The position numbers and the translations under genes were made by a program. The notes under the pieces were generated by a model. That model did not search any database and was not told where the DNA came from. It was given only the letters and a program-made list of their open reading frames with translations. Positions 17,937 to 27,871 of a DNA stretch of 64,000 nt are shown here, in pieces (the stretch's first letter is position 1; each line of letters starts with the position of its first letter). Origin of the DNA: Pseudomonadota bacterium (GTDB taxonomy: Bacteria > Pseudomonadota > Gammaproteobacteria > Steroidobacterales > Steroidobacteraceae); assembly GCA_023391815.1 (NCBI GenBank), contig JAEWAF010000009.1, positions 1 to 64,000 of the forward strand. The letters run 5' to 3'.

Positions 17937-20255
17937 ATGAGAGCAGACTGTTTGATGAACGTTAAGTACAGAATGCCGAAATCAGTGGTTCAGTTGAGCG
18001 CATACAGCCGTTTCACGCTCGGTGCTATGATCCTGACGGCGCTGACGAGTCCGGCGTTTGCGGCGAATCGGATAGCCCACGCCGTGGATTTCGACGTCGG
18101 ACCGGGGCGCATCGCGGATCCCGAAAGGCCATCGATTACCCGAGATGAGAGCGAGCCAGTTGGGACAGCCTCTGTCGAAGACCAGAGTGCGCAATCGTCA
18201 CGAGTAAAGCGGTCCCGAGAGTCGGCGAGCGGCCAATCGATTGAGGAGGTCGTCGTCACTGCCCAAAAACGCGAGGAGCGCCTGCAGGACGTTCCGATTT
18301 CGATCTCGGTGCTAAGCGGAGCGAAGCTCGACAGTTATACCGGGGGCGCTGCCCGAGAGGTCTTGAGGACCGTGCCTGGCGTTACGTTCGCACGAAGCGG
18401 CTGGGGCGATGGTACGACGCTCAGCATTCGCGGAGTGGGGCCCGCGGGCCAACTTTCTGCACCATTCGGCGCGAGCACCGTCGGATACTATATGGATGGC
18501 GTGCCGTTCGGATTCATTAAGCTTCCGAGCGTACCCGATACAAATGTCTACGACCTAGAGCGTATCGAGGTCCTGCGCGGTCCGCAGGGGACGCTTTACG
18601 GCGCGAGCTCGCTTAACGGCGTGGTGCGTGTCCTGACGCACGAACCGGATCTCACCGCGTTTCAGTTCAAGGCAAGGACATCAGGGTCAACGACGAAGGG
18701 CGGCGACGAGACGTACCGCGTAGATAGCGCAATCAACGTTCCGATCGTCGAAGGCAAGCTTGCTGCGCGGGCAGCAGTGAGTTATGCCGACATCGGTGGA
18801 TGGATCAACAATTATGTGGATAAGAACATCAACGACTCGGAGAATCTTGATGCGCGGCTAAAGCTCAAGGCGCGGCCGACAGATGCGCTGTCGATAGGCC
18901 TTTCCTATTGGCAATCGCGTCACGACGTTGGCGCTCAGGAGATCAGCGATTCCAATGATTTCTTCCCCGGTAGGTTGAATCCCTCAGGAAACATTGACTT
19001 CGACACGTATGGCGCCGAGGTGGCCTATGAGTTCCCGGGGTTCATCGTGTCGAGTACGACGAGTCGAATCGAATATTCGAACGTCACCCAGATGGACTGG
19101 AGCCCTTTTGAGTTCATTGGGCCAGAGTTTGTTGGCTTGGCCACTAACATCCAGGAAGCGGAAGTGCTCTCGGAGGAGTTGCTCGTCAGATCGTCGAAGG
19201 GCGGCGACTGGCGCTGGTCTTCGGGCGTCTTCTACAGAGATGCAAAGGACCGTTTTAGTCAGAGTCATCCATCATTCGGTGTATTCAGTGACGATAGGTC
19301 AGCATCGGAATCGTATGCCGTGTTCGCTGAACTAACGAAGCTGTTTGTTGATGGGGCGATTGAGCTGACCGGCGGGCTGCGCTACTTCCATGACCGCGTG
19401 GACGGTACCGACGGGGTGGACCCCAACTTCAATCCATCAGCAAGCTTCGAGAAAACCTCGCCGCGCGCGGTTCTGACTTGGCATGTGAACAAAGAACACA
19501 CGTTCTATACATCGTACTCGCAGGGGTTCAGAAGCGGGTTCAACCAAGCTGCGGGTGTTTTGGCGTTGGTTCCTGATCTTCCGCCAGTGAAACCTGACAC
19601 GCTCGACAATTACGAGATCGGCATGAAGGGGGACTTGTGGGACAACCGGCTCGCCTATGAGACGGCCGTCTATTTTGTGGATTGGCAGGATACGCAGCAA
19701 AGTCTATGCGTTTTCTATGGGGCGGCATTCTGTGCCATAGCAGGCCTGAATGCCGAGTCGGCAAGTGGGCCGGGAGCGGAGCTTGCGCTGACGGTGCGTC
19801 CAGTGGACGGCCTTTCCCTGACAGGCAGTTTCAGTGTCAACGACATCACCGTGGATTCTCCAATCTACTCTGGCGGTTACCTTCTCTACGAGAAGGGCAG
19901 CCGTCTGAACGGGTCGGCGAAGTATACGGCGGCGGCGTCCGTGAGCTATTCGTTTCCGCTTGGAAGATCAGGCCTAAACAGCATCCTCTCTCTGTCCGGG
20001 AACTACATGTCCAGCTTTCCGCAGAGGATTTTGGATAACAGAGACGGCACCCTATATCTTTCAAACTCGGACTCCTTCTCTATCATTCAGGGGAGTGTGT
20101 CAGTGGCCGCCGAGGACCGGTGGACGTTACAGCTGTTCGCCGACAACCTGGCTAACGCACGACCTGCAACGCAGGTTGACTCCATCCTCCCCTCATTCTA
20201 CGACCGCAGCCTTCGTCCCAGGACCATCGGAGTGCAGTTCGAGTTCATCTATTAA
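17937..20255 (+). CDS. TonB-dependent outer-membrane receptor
   Basis: 772-residue outer-membrane receptor importing a bulky ligand with energy from TonB. A signal peptide precedes a likely cleavage near residue 42 (TALTSPAFA). The TonB-box region EEVVVTAQKREERLQDVPIS is followed by the plug domain (LRTVPGV, LSIRGVG, RIEVLRGPQGTLYGASSLNG) and a ~600-residue beta-barrel. The barrel ends in the aromatic terminus GVQFEFIY, as required for barrel insertion. It heads a plus-strand block with a spinster-type permease, a glycosidase-like protein and peptidase-like genes. The ligand is therefore probably a glycoside, peptide or mixed natural product, but the sequence does not say which. Confidence 0.93.
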   Translation: MRADCLMNVKYRMPKSVVQLSAYSRFTLGAMILTALTSPAFAANRIAHAVDFDVGPGRIADPERPSITRDESEPVGTASVEDQSAQSSRVKRSRESASGQSIEEVVVTAQKREERLQDVPISISVLSGAKLDSYTGGAAREVLRTVPGVTFARSGWGDGTTLSIRGVGPAGQLSAPFGASTVGYYMDGVPFGFIKLPSVPDTNVYDLERIEVLRGPQGTLYGASSLNGVVRVLTHEPDLTAFQFKARTSGSTTKGGDETYRVDSAINVPIVEGKLAARAAVSYADIGGWINNYVDKNINDSENLDARLKLKARPTDALSIGLSYWQSRHDVGAQEISDSNDFFPGRLNPSGNIDFDTYGAEVAYEFPGFIVSSTTSRIEYSNVTQMDWSPFEFIGPEFVGLATNIQEAEVLSEELLVRSSKGGDWRWSSGVFYRDAKDRFSQSHPSFGVFSDDRSASESYAVFAELTKLFVDGAIELTGGLRYFHDRVDGTDGVDPNFNPSASFEKTSPRAVLTWHVNKEHTFYTSYSQGFRSGFNQAAGVLALVPDLPPVKPDTLDNYEIGMKGDLWDNRLAYETAVYFVDWQDTQQSLCVFYGAAFCAIAGLNAESASGPGAELALTVRPVDGLSLTGSFSVNDITVDSPIYSGGYLLYEKGSRLNGSAKYTAAASVSYSFPLGRSGLNSILSLSGNYMSSFPQRILDNRDGTLYLSNSDSFSIIQGSVSVAAEDRWTLQLFADNLANARPATQVDSILPSFYDRSLRPRTIGVQFEFIY

Positions 20256-20471
20256 GTGGACAGGGAGGCTCGCTTACGGCTTGGATGTCGCACAAATGAG
20301 CGGGCGATCACCCTTGTGTTCCGGTATCGATTCAGCGATGCGTGATATCGCTTCTGTACCAGCCCTTCAATTGTCTGTACGAGCTGACTTGATGAATGTG
20401 CGCGTTGTTGTCGATCCATTGAGTGCACAGGTCTGCACTACAAGGCACGCGTACGTCCGAGCATATCAGTG

Positions 20472-21794
20472 ATGCAGAGTTTCGAATCTAATATGCAGCA
20501 AACAAGATACCGTAGCCAGATGTTGACCGTCCTGGCAGTGGTCTACGCATTCCATTTCGTCGATCGGAACATCGTGACGCTGCTAATCGAGGACATCAAG
20601 CGGGACATGCTGCTGAGCGACACCCAGGTGGGACTGCTCACGGGCATGGCGTTTGCATTCTTCTACTCAACGCTCGGTATTCCCATTGCCCGCTGGGCGG
20701 ACCATGGTAATCGCATCACCATCATTTCGCTGGCGACGGGCTTGTGGAGCGTCATGGTGTTATGCACCGGCCTAACCGCAACATACCTGCAGTTGTTACT
20801 GACGCGGGTGGGCGCAGCGGTTGGAGAGGCCGGCTGTGTCCCGCCAGCTCAATCACTAATTGCAGATTATTATGATCGTAAGGATCGAGCCCGCGCGATG
20901 TCGCTGTATATGCTTGGTGGACAGGCTTCGATCCTTCTCGGCACGGCCGCCGCGGGCTGGCTTAATCAGCTCTATGGCTGGCGAGTGGCCTTCCTAGTGC
21001 TTGGTGCTCCGGGACTCTTGCTGGCTGTACTTGTGCGACTCTGTTTGGATGAGCCGCGTCTGAAGTTAAGGGCAGTCGGGCTCGACGAGCCTACCGCGGT
21101 CGCACAACGAGAAGGATATTTTACGGTATTCAAGCTTCTGTGGCGACTGCGCGCCTATCGCCATCTAACCGCAGGCTTCACGATCTTCTACTTATTTGGA
21201 TTTGGCGTCGGTCAATGGGTGCCACCATTTCTGATTCGTACCTATGGAATCGACACCGCTGAACTGGGGTCGTGGTACGGACTGATCTGGGGCGTCGGCG
21301 GGATAATCGGCGTGTATGCAGGTGGTTATCTGGTCAGCCGGTATATCGCTGATGACGAACCGCTGCAGCTGACAATCATGAGCACCTTGTTGGCACTTTT
21401 CATTCCATTGTACCTGGGAATCTATTTGACCCACAGCACCTCTGTTGTGTTCAGCCTAATGATAGTCGGTGCGTTGTTCTATACAGCGATGATTGGACCA
21501 TTATACGCCCTGATCCAACAAGTAGTGCCCGCGAACATGCGCGCAATGGCGATAGCGGTTGCACTTCTGCTGTCGAACTTGATCGGGATGGGGATAGGGC
21601 CTGTGGCAGTCGGCGCAATGAGTGATTTTCTCGCTCCGGAATTGGGTACGGAATCGTTACGCATGGCGCTGGTGATTTGGACTCCAGGCTATCTCTGGGC
21701 AGTGTTTCACTTGCTGAGGGCGCGCCGCTACGTGGGCGAGGCTATTGAGTCTTCGCGGGCCGATCCGCCTGTCTCATTGCAGGCCGCGAACTAA
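20472..21794 (+). CDS. MFS transporter, spinster-like
   Basis: 440-residue inner-membrane transporter with about 12 hydrophobic segments. The N-terminal VVYAFHFVDRNIVTLLIEDI and DTQVGLLTGMAFAFFYS, then the loop IPIARWADHGNR (motif A-like), are typical of spinster-type MFS proteins found beside TonB receptors in proteobacteria. A GTG lies one codon before the chosen ATG, and ATG 20493 is also possible. It follows the receptor by about 210 bases. It likely moves the receptor's ligand, or a product of it, across the inner membrane. A decayed relative of its N-terminal part lies at 25.4 kb. Confidence 0.88.
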   Translation: MQSFESNMQQTRYRSQMLTVLAVVYAFHFVDRNIVTLLIEDIKRDMLLSDTQVGLLTGMAFAFFYSTLGIPIARWADHGNRITIISLATGLWSVMVLCTGLTATYLQLLLTRVGAAVGEAGCVPPAQSLIADYYDRKDRARAMSLYMLGGQASILLGTAAAGWLNQLYGWRVAFLVLGAPGLLLAVLVRLCLDEPRLKLRAVGLDEPTAVAQREGYFTVFKLLWRLRAYRHLTAGFTIFYLFGFGVGQWVPPFLIRTYGIDTAELGSWYGLIWGVGGIIGVYAGGYLVSRYIADDEPLQLTIMSTLLALFIPLYLGIYLTHSTSVVFSLMIVGALFYTAMIGPLYALIQQVVPANMRAMAIAVALLLSNLIGMGIGPVAVGAMSDFLAPELGTESLRMALVIWTPGYLWAVFHLLRARRYVGEAIESSRADPPVSLQAAN

Positions 21795-21823
21795 CGCCGA
21801 ACTACAGCGCGCGAGCAACGCCT

Positions 21824-23224
21824 ATGTCCCACCCAAGCGATCGATCACCAACACCGTTCTTCTTCAAGCCGAAAGAGACCCTCATGTGGGATACGTGGGG
21901 CTACTACTTCGGTAACACGTTCTACCTCTATTACTTGACTGGACCATATCGAAAACAAATATGGGATGGAGTGGGCTTGGCCATCAGCCACGATGGGGTT
22001 CATTGGAACGATCAGGGCAAGGTGATTGATAAGGCGGAGGACTCGGTTTGGCTTGGTAGCGGCGCAGTGTGGCCCGTCATCAATCGTGCGGCTCGGGAAC
22101 AAAAATTCATAATGAACTTCTCCGAGTTTCGAGGAAGCCGTCAACAGGGGCGGCAAACGATTTTCTTCGCCGAATCGAAGGACTTGATCCATTGGACGCG
22201 CCTTGGTGCGTGCTACGAATTCCGCCAGGACACTCGGTGGTACGAGCGTAATGGTCGATGGGATAACATTTGGCCAGTTGTACGTCCGGGGGGCGGGTAC
22301 TATGGGTATTGGGCAGCAACGCCTAAGAATAAAGTGGTGGGTTTGGGATTTGGCGAGAGCGATGACGGTATAACTTGGAAAGCCCTAGAGCCACCCGTTC
22401 TATCCGATGTGCCCCTGGGTCCCCCCAGCTTACAGTCTCCAGAGGTCGGGGCCGTTCACATTTGGAAGGGAAAGTACTATGCACTGCCCGGGCTGAATGA
22501 TTTGGAGTCAGTAGTTAACAACGACTTCACAGATTTCCAGCCCGGACATACCACGATGGTTGCGGACTCGCCTTCAGGACCGTTCGTGCCCGTACCAAAG
22601 AATCGACGATTGCTAGTGGGAAACGCTTCGTATTTTGCACGCGTCATAGATACGAAAGGGGGCGTCCTCGTTAATCACCACTCCTGGGCCATACGAAAAG
22701 GCGAGATGCTAAATGTAGAAGAGGGAACATCCTGTATGACTCCTCTTAAACGGGCGGTATGGGATGAGGAAGGGACACTGCGATTGAAATGGTGGGAGAA
22801 CAACGAAAAGGCGAAGGATAAAGTCGTGGCAATCGAATCACAGCTTTCGGAAACACCTTTCGATCCAGATAGAGTTCTGATTCTGGAGGGTGTGATGCGT
22901 TTTTCTTTCGGCCTAACCGGGCTTCATCTGCAAGGTATGGGCAATAGGGGCACAGGTTTCCTTGTGCATAAGAATGGCTTCGTCGAATATGGCGATATAG
23001 ATTCCGATGGCACCGGCTTCGAAAAGAAGGGACATGTCGATCGAGACATTCCTTTACAGGGCACAGCACGCTTCCGCCTCATCCGCACAGGGCGCATCAC
23101 AGAGTTTTATCTCAATGATTATCTGATGCAGTGCTATTGCCTACCAGAGTATGGCACGGGGCGCATTGGTATCATCGGACATCGTGACGCGCTTAGCAAT
23201 CTGCGGGCTTGGTATTGTTCGTAA
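21824..23224 (+). CDS. Beta-propeller glycosidase-like protein (GH32/GH43-like fold)
   Basis: 466 residues without a signal peptide, starting 29 bases after the permease gene. The N-terminal ~320 residues show the repeated pattern of five-bladed propeller glycosidases: WDTWGYYFGNTFYLYYL, AISHDGVHWNDQGKV, WLGSGAVWPV, IFFAESKDLIHWTRLG, GESDDGITWKALE and SPEVGAVHIWKGKYYALPG. This resembles GH32, GH43 and GH130-type enzymes. The C-terminal ~130 residues (MRFSFGLTGLHLQG ... YLNDYLMQCYCL) look like the beta-sandwich of GH32 enzymes. Candidate acids are the first-blade Asp and the SPEVG Glu. Likely a cytoplasmic glycoside or fructoside hydrolase; the substrate is unknown. Confidence 0.72.
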   Translation: MSHPSDRSPTPFFFKPKETLMWDTWGYYFGNTFYLYYLTGPYRKQIWDGVGLAISHDGVHWNDQGKVIDKAEDSVWLGSGAVWPVINRAAREQKFIMNFSEFRGSRQQGRQTIFFAESKDLIHWTRLGACYEFRQDTRWYERNGRWDNIWPVVRPGGGYYGYWAATPKNKVVGLGFGESDDGITWKALEPPVLSDVPLGPPSLQSPEVGAVHIWKGKYYALPGLNDLESVVNNDFTDFQPGHTTMVADSPSGPFVPVPKNRRLLVGNASYFARVIDTKGGVLVNHHSWAIRKGEMLNVEEGTSCMTPLKRAVWDEEGTLRLKWWENNEKAKDKVVAIESQLSETPFDPDRVLILEGVMRFSFGLTGLHLQGMGNRGTGFLVHKNGFVEYGDIDSDGTGFEKKGHVDRDIPLQGTARFRLIRTGRITEFYLNDYLMQCYCLPEYGTGRIGIIGHRDALSNLRAWYCS

Positions 23225-23853
23225 CTCGACCATTTCTGATTGAGGACGGCTTGAGCGTCGGAATCGCACGGGTATGAGCGTGGATCGAGTTAATCAACGT
23301 CGATCCTCCAGCACAAGGCCACATTATGGGACGAGTCTTACTGGGCTATGAATTCATGCCTTGGATGACATCTGAGATGGGCACGGCATGGAAAACAGTA
23401 TTGGGCCATTCAAGGATCTCCCGCTGCTCGCACGTGAGGAACATAGGCATTTGAGCTGCTCTGGCCGCCGGCAGCTCAGGCATGTTTCAGAAGCGCTCGA
23501 CGAGCGCTGCACCTTAGATGTCATGCGGCATCCCTTCTAAGACCCGTGTCGGTGACTGGTAACATGCTTGTGACCACGGATTCTTTAAACGAGCCTATCG
23601 ACTTGCAGCCGCAGATTAAGGGGTGAGGGGAGTCGAAGAGACGGTCATAAGTCAAAGGCGGAGCGATGTCACTGCTTCTCATAGCGTTCGCATCGGCGTG
23701 GGCGCCTAGTCGCCGCGGTGTTTAGTGTTGATTGCACAAACGTGGTTGGCAGCAAGCTTGAATGCGCCGCGTCAGTGCCATCGGTTAACTTGGTCTCGAA
23801 GCGATGGATGTTAACGGCGAGGTGACGCACCGTCGGAGTTTCGAGATGGATGG
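23225..23853. other. Intergenic region without gene
   Basis: About 630 bases in which I find no supported coding sequence or RNA. Its size and lack of open frames suggest decayed sequence. A promoter for the aldehyde dehydrogenase group presumably lies near its end. Confidence 0.4.
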
Positions 23854-25362
23854 ATGATGCCCTGCAGTCAAGATCACGGTACTGAAATGAACTCGAACAT
23901 TGACTGTGTCGACGCGTTGCCGAGGCCGTTTCTGGACGGCCAATCGTTGGAGTCGTTGAGTGATGTAACTATCGAGGTGTTTAACCCATCCGATGGAAAA
24001 CCGCAGTTCTCAATTCCGGCGGGTTGTGATGGAGATGTGGAGCGTGCAGTCGTATCCGCCCGGCGTGCCTTTGAACATGGAGGGTGGAGTGAGACACCCA
24101 CAACGAGAAAGAAGGTGCTACATCGATTTGCAGATTTGATTGCCAGAGATTGCTCTGTACTTGATCTGTTGGATGCTGGCGAAATGGGTAAGCCGGTGAG
24201 CGAAAAGCTTTTCAGCGCCTCGGCTGCCGCCGACTTGGTGCGTTTCTATGCGGAAGCGGTCGACAAAGTGTGCGGAGAGGTTTACGGAAGCGACCGGCAC
24301 AGTCTAGTGGCGCAGCGGCGCGTGGCACGCGGAGTCGTGGCAGCAGTCGTGCCATGGAACTTTCCTACCTACAACGTTGTGCTCAAGGTCGCCCCTGCTC
24401 TGGCTGCGGGGAACTGCGTAGTACTGAAGCCTTCCGAACTCGCTTCGCGCGCTGCATGTAAGCTTGCTCGCTTGGCTATTGAGGCCGGCGTGCCGATCGG
24501 GGCGTTCAACGTCGTGCTGGGATTGGGCCAGACGGTTGGTCGCGCGCTCGCGCTACACGCAGATGTCGATATGCTGACCTTTACTGGCTCGACAGCCGTC
24601 GGCAAGGCCATGCTTCAGTACGCCGGTCAATCGAACATGAAGGTCGTACTGGCAGAGTGTGGTGGGAAGTCCCCACAAGTCGTGTTCGCCGACGGTGTTG
24701 ATCTGGACGCAGCGAGCGCGTCGGTCGCCCGCATGCTGGTGACCAATCAAGGGCAGATTTGTAGCGTCGGATCGCGGCTCATTGTGCAGCGTTCGATCGA
24801 GTCGGAGTTTGTGGAGAGAATCGCTGCTTACCTTCAGCATATCGTAGTGGGCGATGCACGCGATCCAAGCACGACCTTCGGGCCACTTGCGTCCGCAAAG
24901 CAATATGCGCGGGTCATGCAATTCATTGACAGCGGTCAACGCGTAGGAGCACAACTCGTTTCAGGGGGGCGCAGGATCCGGGAGGACAGCGGCGGCTACT
25001 TCGTGGAGCCCACGATTTTTCGGAACGTGTCCCCACAGGCGCGTATCGCGCAAGAGGAGATCTTCGGCCCCGTGCTTTCAGTCATGTCTTTCGAAACCGA
25101 AGAGGAGGCGATTGCAATCGCTAACAGCACCATCTTTGGTTTGGCGGCCTATGTGTGGACAGCAAGCCTTTCGACGGGGATGAAACTCGCAAGAGGCATC
25201 CGCTCGACCGTCCTCGTGAATGCTGCATCGCCGCTTGGCGAGGGGGCGGGTCATGCGGCCTCTTTCGAGCCTGCGCGTCAGTCCGGTTTCGGCGTTGAGG
25301 GCGGGTTGCCAGGTATGGAGAGCTACATGCGGCGGCAGCTGATTTGGTTCAATCACGCCTGA
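23854..25362 (+). CDS. NAD(P)-dependent aldehyde dehydrogenase
   Basis: 502-residue aldehyde dehydrogenase oxidising an aldehyde to an acid. Motifs: PWNFPTYNVVLKVAPALAAG, KPSELA, the nucleotide-loop TFTGSTAVGK, the general-base Glu in LAECGGKSPQ, the catalytic Cys in NQGQICSVGSR, and EEIFGPVLSV. The overall pattern is closest to gamma-glutamyl-aminobutyraldehyde or betaine-aldehyde type enzymes. The start may instead be ATG 23887. Neither start has a strong ribosome-binding site. Near an M81 peptidase pair it could serve peptide or amine catabolism. It could equally oxidise a peptide aldehyde, which is what the nearby NRPS is predicted to release; that link is speculation. Confidence 0.9.
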   Translation: MMPCSQDHGTEMNSNIDCVDALPRPFLDGQSLESLSDVTIEVFNPSDGKPQFSIPAGCDGDVERAVVSARRAFEHGGWSETPTTRKKVLHRFADLIARDCSVLDLLDAGEMGKPVSEKLFSASAAADLVRFYAEAVDKVCGEVYGSDRHSLVAQRRVARGVVAAVVPWNFPTYNVVLKVAPALAAGNCVVLKPSELASRAACKLARLAIEAGVPIGAFNVVLGLGQTVGRALALHADVDMLTFTGSTAVGKAMLQYAGQSNMKVVLAECGGKSPQVVFADGVDLDAASASVARMLVTNQGQICSVGSRLIVQRSIESEFVERIAAYLQHIVVGDARDPSTTFGPLASAKQYARVMQFIDSGQRVGAQLVSGGRRIREDSGGYFVEPTIFRNVSPQARIAQEEIFGPVLSVMSFETEEEAIAIANSTIFGLAAYVWTASLSTGMKLARGIRSTVLVNAASPLGEGAGHAASFEPARQSGFGVEGGLPGMESYMRRQLIWFNHA

Positions 25363-25378
25363 GCGCTACGCGGATGGG

Positions 25379-25580
25379 GCCTACAAGAATTATCCGCTTG
25401 CGCTTCTCACGGTGATCCTATTGTTGCATGCGTTTGATCGTAATACATTGGATCTGCTGCGAGACATGTGATGAGCCGATCTCAATATGAGCCATACTGA
25501 ATCGGGCCTTCTAACAGGAATCGCGTTTGCGCTGTTCTAGGCCTCGATAGTCTTCCGGGTGCCCGCTCGCGGATCGTGGT
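25379..25580 (+). pseudogene. Decayed N-terminal fragment of a spinster-like MFS transporter
   Basis: A frame with several stops reads AYKNYPLALLTVILLLHAFD and RNTLDLLRDM, then two stops, then ESGLLTGIAFALF, a stop, and ASIVFRVPARG. It parallels the N-terminus of the permease at 20.47 kb (VVYAFHFVDRN, GLLTGMAFAFF). It is too short and broken to function and shows that a second permease gene was once present here. Confidence 0.65.
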
Positions 25581-25742
25581 AGTGTGAGTGAGGATAATGT
25601 CGTTAGCGGCTGCGTTATGGAGCACGGCAGATGTATTCCTTAGTGCAGCCAGAATTGCACGATTGAAGCACCTAGTATCTAAAAAGCGGCTTCATGCGGA
25701 CCCTTCAACGCGTGACAGCACGTGAGAACGAGGAGCAGTAAC

Positions 25743-26258
25743 ATGAACTCTGATATGCCCCATGCGGATGCCTCTCCAAAAATCGCCCCTGTTTATGTCG
25801 TTTGGAGCGGTGAGACGTTGCTTGATTCGGCAATCGAAAACTCCTGGCGCCATCTCATCAATTATCCGTCATGGCAGAACTATTCAATGGTTCGGCACAT
25901 CGAGGGTGAGCAGGGAGCCGAGGGCGAGCTGGTGATGCTGAGTAAGGAGGAAGAGGGGGCATTCGTGCCGCGCTACTACGCACGGACTGTCAAGCTCGAT
26001 CCAATTAACAAGATTGTGATCTGGAAGTGTTATCCAGAAAGTCGCTCTGCGGAGGACTTCCAGGGCTTTGTCGAGTTCCGGCTTTACGAAGACGGCGAGA
26101 GAACTCGTTATTGGTACAATCTGATCTACGAATTTATGATTCCGTTTGAGCATGAAGGAGAACTTCATCTGTTTCGTAAGCAGCGGTACGAGAACTTTGC
26201 CGTTCTTTATGACGCTGTCTTGCCGAAACTGAAGGAACTAGTGCGTCACCGGGCATAG
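25743..26258 (+). CDS. SRPBCC/START-like small protein
   Basis: 171-residue protein beginning at an ATG preceded by GAGGAG. The sequence has the helix-grip pattern of SRPBCC proteins: an N-terminal strand (VYVVWSGETLLDSAIENSW), WRHLINYPSWQNY, strands such as YYARTVKLDPINKIVIWKCY and EFRLYEDGERTRYWY, and a long C-terminal helix (KQRYENFAVLYDAVLPKLKE). Such proteins bind hydrophobic ligands or act as lyases or cyclases. It lies between the aldehyde dehydrogenase and the peptidase pair, all on one strand. The substrate is unknown. Starting 21 bases earlier is possible but lacks the ribosome-binding site. Confidence 0.65.
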   Translation: MNSDMPHADASPKIAPVYVVWSGETLLDSAIENSWRHLINYPSWQNYSMVRHIEGEQGAEGELVMLSKEEEGAFVPRYYARTVKLDPINKIVIWKCYPESRSAEDFQGFVEFRLYEDGERTRYWYNLIYEFMIPFEHEGELHLFRKQRYENFAVLYDAVLPKLKELVRHRA

Positions 26259-26365
26259 CAGGCCAAGTGTCGGTACAACGTCGCCTCTAACGAATCCGGC
26301 TGCCAAGCGTGCGTTATGCGGATATCGCTTGGCGTGACGCGCCTACTGACGGGCGGAGCTGACAA

Positions 26366-27871
26366 TTGCTCGGTGGCATTGATGTGACGCGCACGAGACA
26401 AATACACGCATCCTTCCACAAAGTCGCTCAGCAGCTTGATGAAGTCATCAAGCCAATGCTACGTGCTGCACGCGTGCCAGGCGCCGCACTTGCAATCGTC
26501 CACAACGACACACTGGTGTTCGCCAACGGATATGGATATCACGACCTAGAAAACAACGTACCAATGAGCGCAAGGGCAGCGTACCCGATTGCATCCACCA
26601 CTAAAGCGATCACAGCAACAGTGCTTGCGATGCTCGCAGATGATGGCTGGTTTTCATGGGATGAGCCGGTTCAGAGATTTCTGCCATCGTTCCAGCTGCG
26701 GGATCCAATTCGCAGCATGTACGTAACTATACGAGATCTACTGGTTATGCGCACTGGGCTGCCGCGCCATGACTGGATGTGGATCGAGCATGGGATTGAC
26801 CGCGCCGAACTGGTTCGCAGGCTCCGATATCTGGAGTGCTCGTCTGGTTTTCGCGAGCGATTTCAGTATAACAATCTGACTTTTACCGCGGCGGCGTATA
26901 TCGCTGAGCTGGCCGTCGGGCGGAGCTGGGAAGACCTAGTCACAGAGAAGATCTTCGCGCCCCTCGGGATGACCAGCACCTCATTCAAACTGCCAACAAG
27001 TGGTGAAGCAACGCGTTCGTATCAAGAGAATAGCGAGCGAGATCTTGTACCCACGAGGCGATTCTGTACCGAGAGCATTGCCCCCGCGGGCGGCACAATT
27101 CATTCGACGGTGGAGGATATGGCTCGCTGGTTGGCGCTGAATCTCAACGGCGGCAAGCTTCGTGAGCGAGCATTGCTGCGGCCGCAAGTTATAGCCGAAT
27201 GCCACCGGCCCCAAGTCGTGACCGGGGACGATCCATCGGCTCTTCACCCGAATGGAACCTACGCTGCTGGGTGGTTTGTCGATACCTACAACGGCAGTGC
27301 TCGCTTGTCGCATGGGGGCTTGCTGCATGGTGTGAATAGTTCGGTGATGATGTTTCCTGAATGGGGCCTTGGAATCGTGTCATTCGTCAATTTCGCCGCC
27401 TCGCGAATGGCGCGCGTTATCAATCAATACGTCTTTGATCTGGTCTTGGGAAACGCGCCGGAACAACACGTCAATGCCTACTTGGTCGAATATGAAGCCA
27501 AGGTGGCGAGCACTCGCCGTCGCAATAGCTCGGTGCCACGGGTGGAAGGCACTACGCCGGCGCACGGTCTCGATGCGTACGCCGGAACATACGTTCACCC
27601 AGCTTACGGAGAGATTGCGATCCTGTGCAGTGATATGGGCCTAGAGCTGCGACGAAATAGTATGTCCTTAGTGCTAGAGCATTGGCATTTCGAATCGTGG
27701 ATAGCGGTTCAGAGTGATTTGTTTGAGATTCAGGCTCCTCATCCCTTCGACCGCGCTGGGCGGATCAAGTTCGAGAGCAATGTAGATGGTAGAGTATGCG
27801 CCCTTGGGATTCGATTGGAGCCCTCCGTTTTGCCCGTCAGGTTTGTCAAAATCGATAGCGAGATGAAATGA
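26366..27871 (+). CDS. Beta-lactamase-fold serine hydrolase (peptidase S12/MlrB-like)
   Basis: 501 residues, TTG start (GTG 26384 is an alternative). Class C beta-lactamase-type active site: nucleophile Ser77 and Lys80 in ASTTK, a YNN motif within FQYNNLTFTAAAY, and an HGG motif in LSHGGLLHGV. A C-terminal domain (about 400-501) resembles the DUF3471-type tail of S12 esterases/peptidases. No signal peptide is apparent. Its stop overlaps the start of the M81 metallopeptidase (ATGA), so they are translationally coupled. In microcystin degraders MlrB is an S12-type peptidase that opens the linear peptide and MlrC is an M81 enzyme. This pair has the same two families, hence a peptide-degrading role is plausible. 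Confidence 0.82.
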   Translation: MLGGIDVTRTRQIHASFHKVAQQLDEVIKPMLRAARVPGAALAIVHNDTLVFANGYGYHDLENNVPMSARAAYPIASTTKAITATVLAMLADDGWFSWDEPVQRFLPSFQLRDPIRSMYVTIRDLLVMRTGLPRHDWMWIEHGIDRAELVRRLRYLECSSGFRERFQYNNLTFTAAAYIAELAVGRSWEDLVTEKIFAPLGMTSTSFKLPTSGEATRSYQENSERDLVPTRRFCTESIAPAGGTIHSTVEDMARWLALNLNGGKLRERALLRPQVIAECHRPQVVTGDDPSALHPNGTYAAGWFVDTYNGSARLSHGGLLHGVNSSVMMFPEWGLGIVSFVNFAASRMARVINQYVFDLVLGNAPEQHVNAYLVEYEAKVASTRRRNSSVPRVEGTTPAHGLDAYAGTYVHPAYGEIAILCSDMGLELRRNSMSLVLEHWHFESWIAVQSDLFEIQAPHPFDRAGRIKFESNVDGRVCALGIRLEPSVLPVRFVKIDSEMK

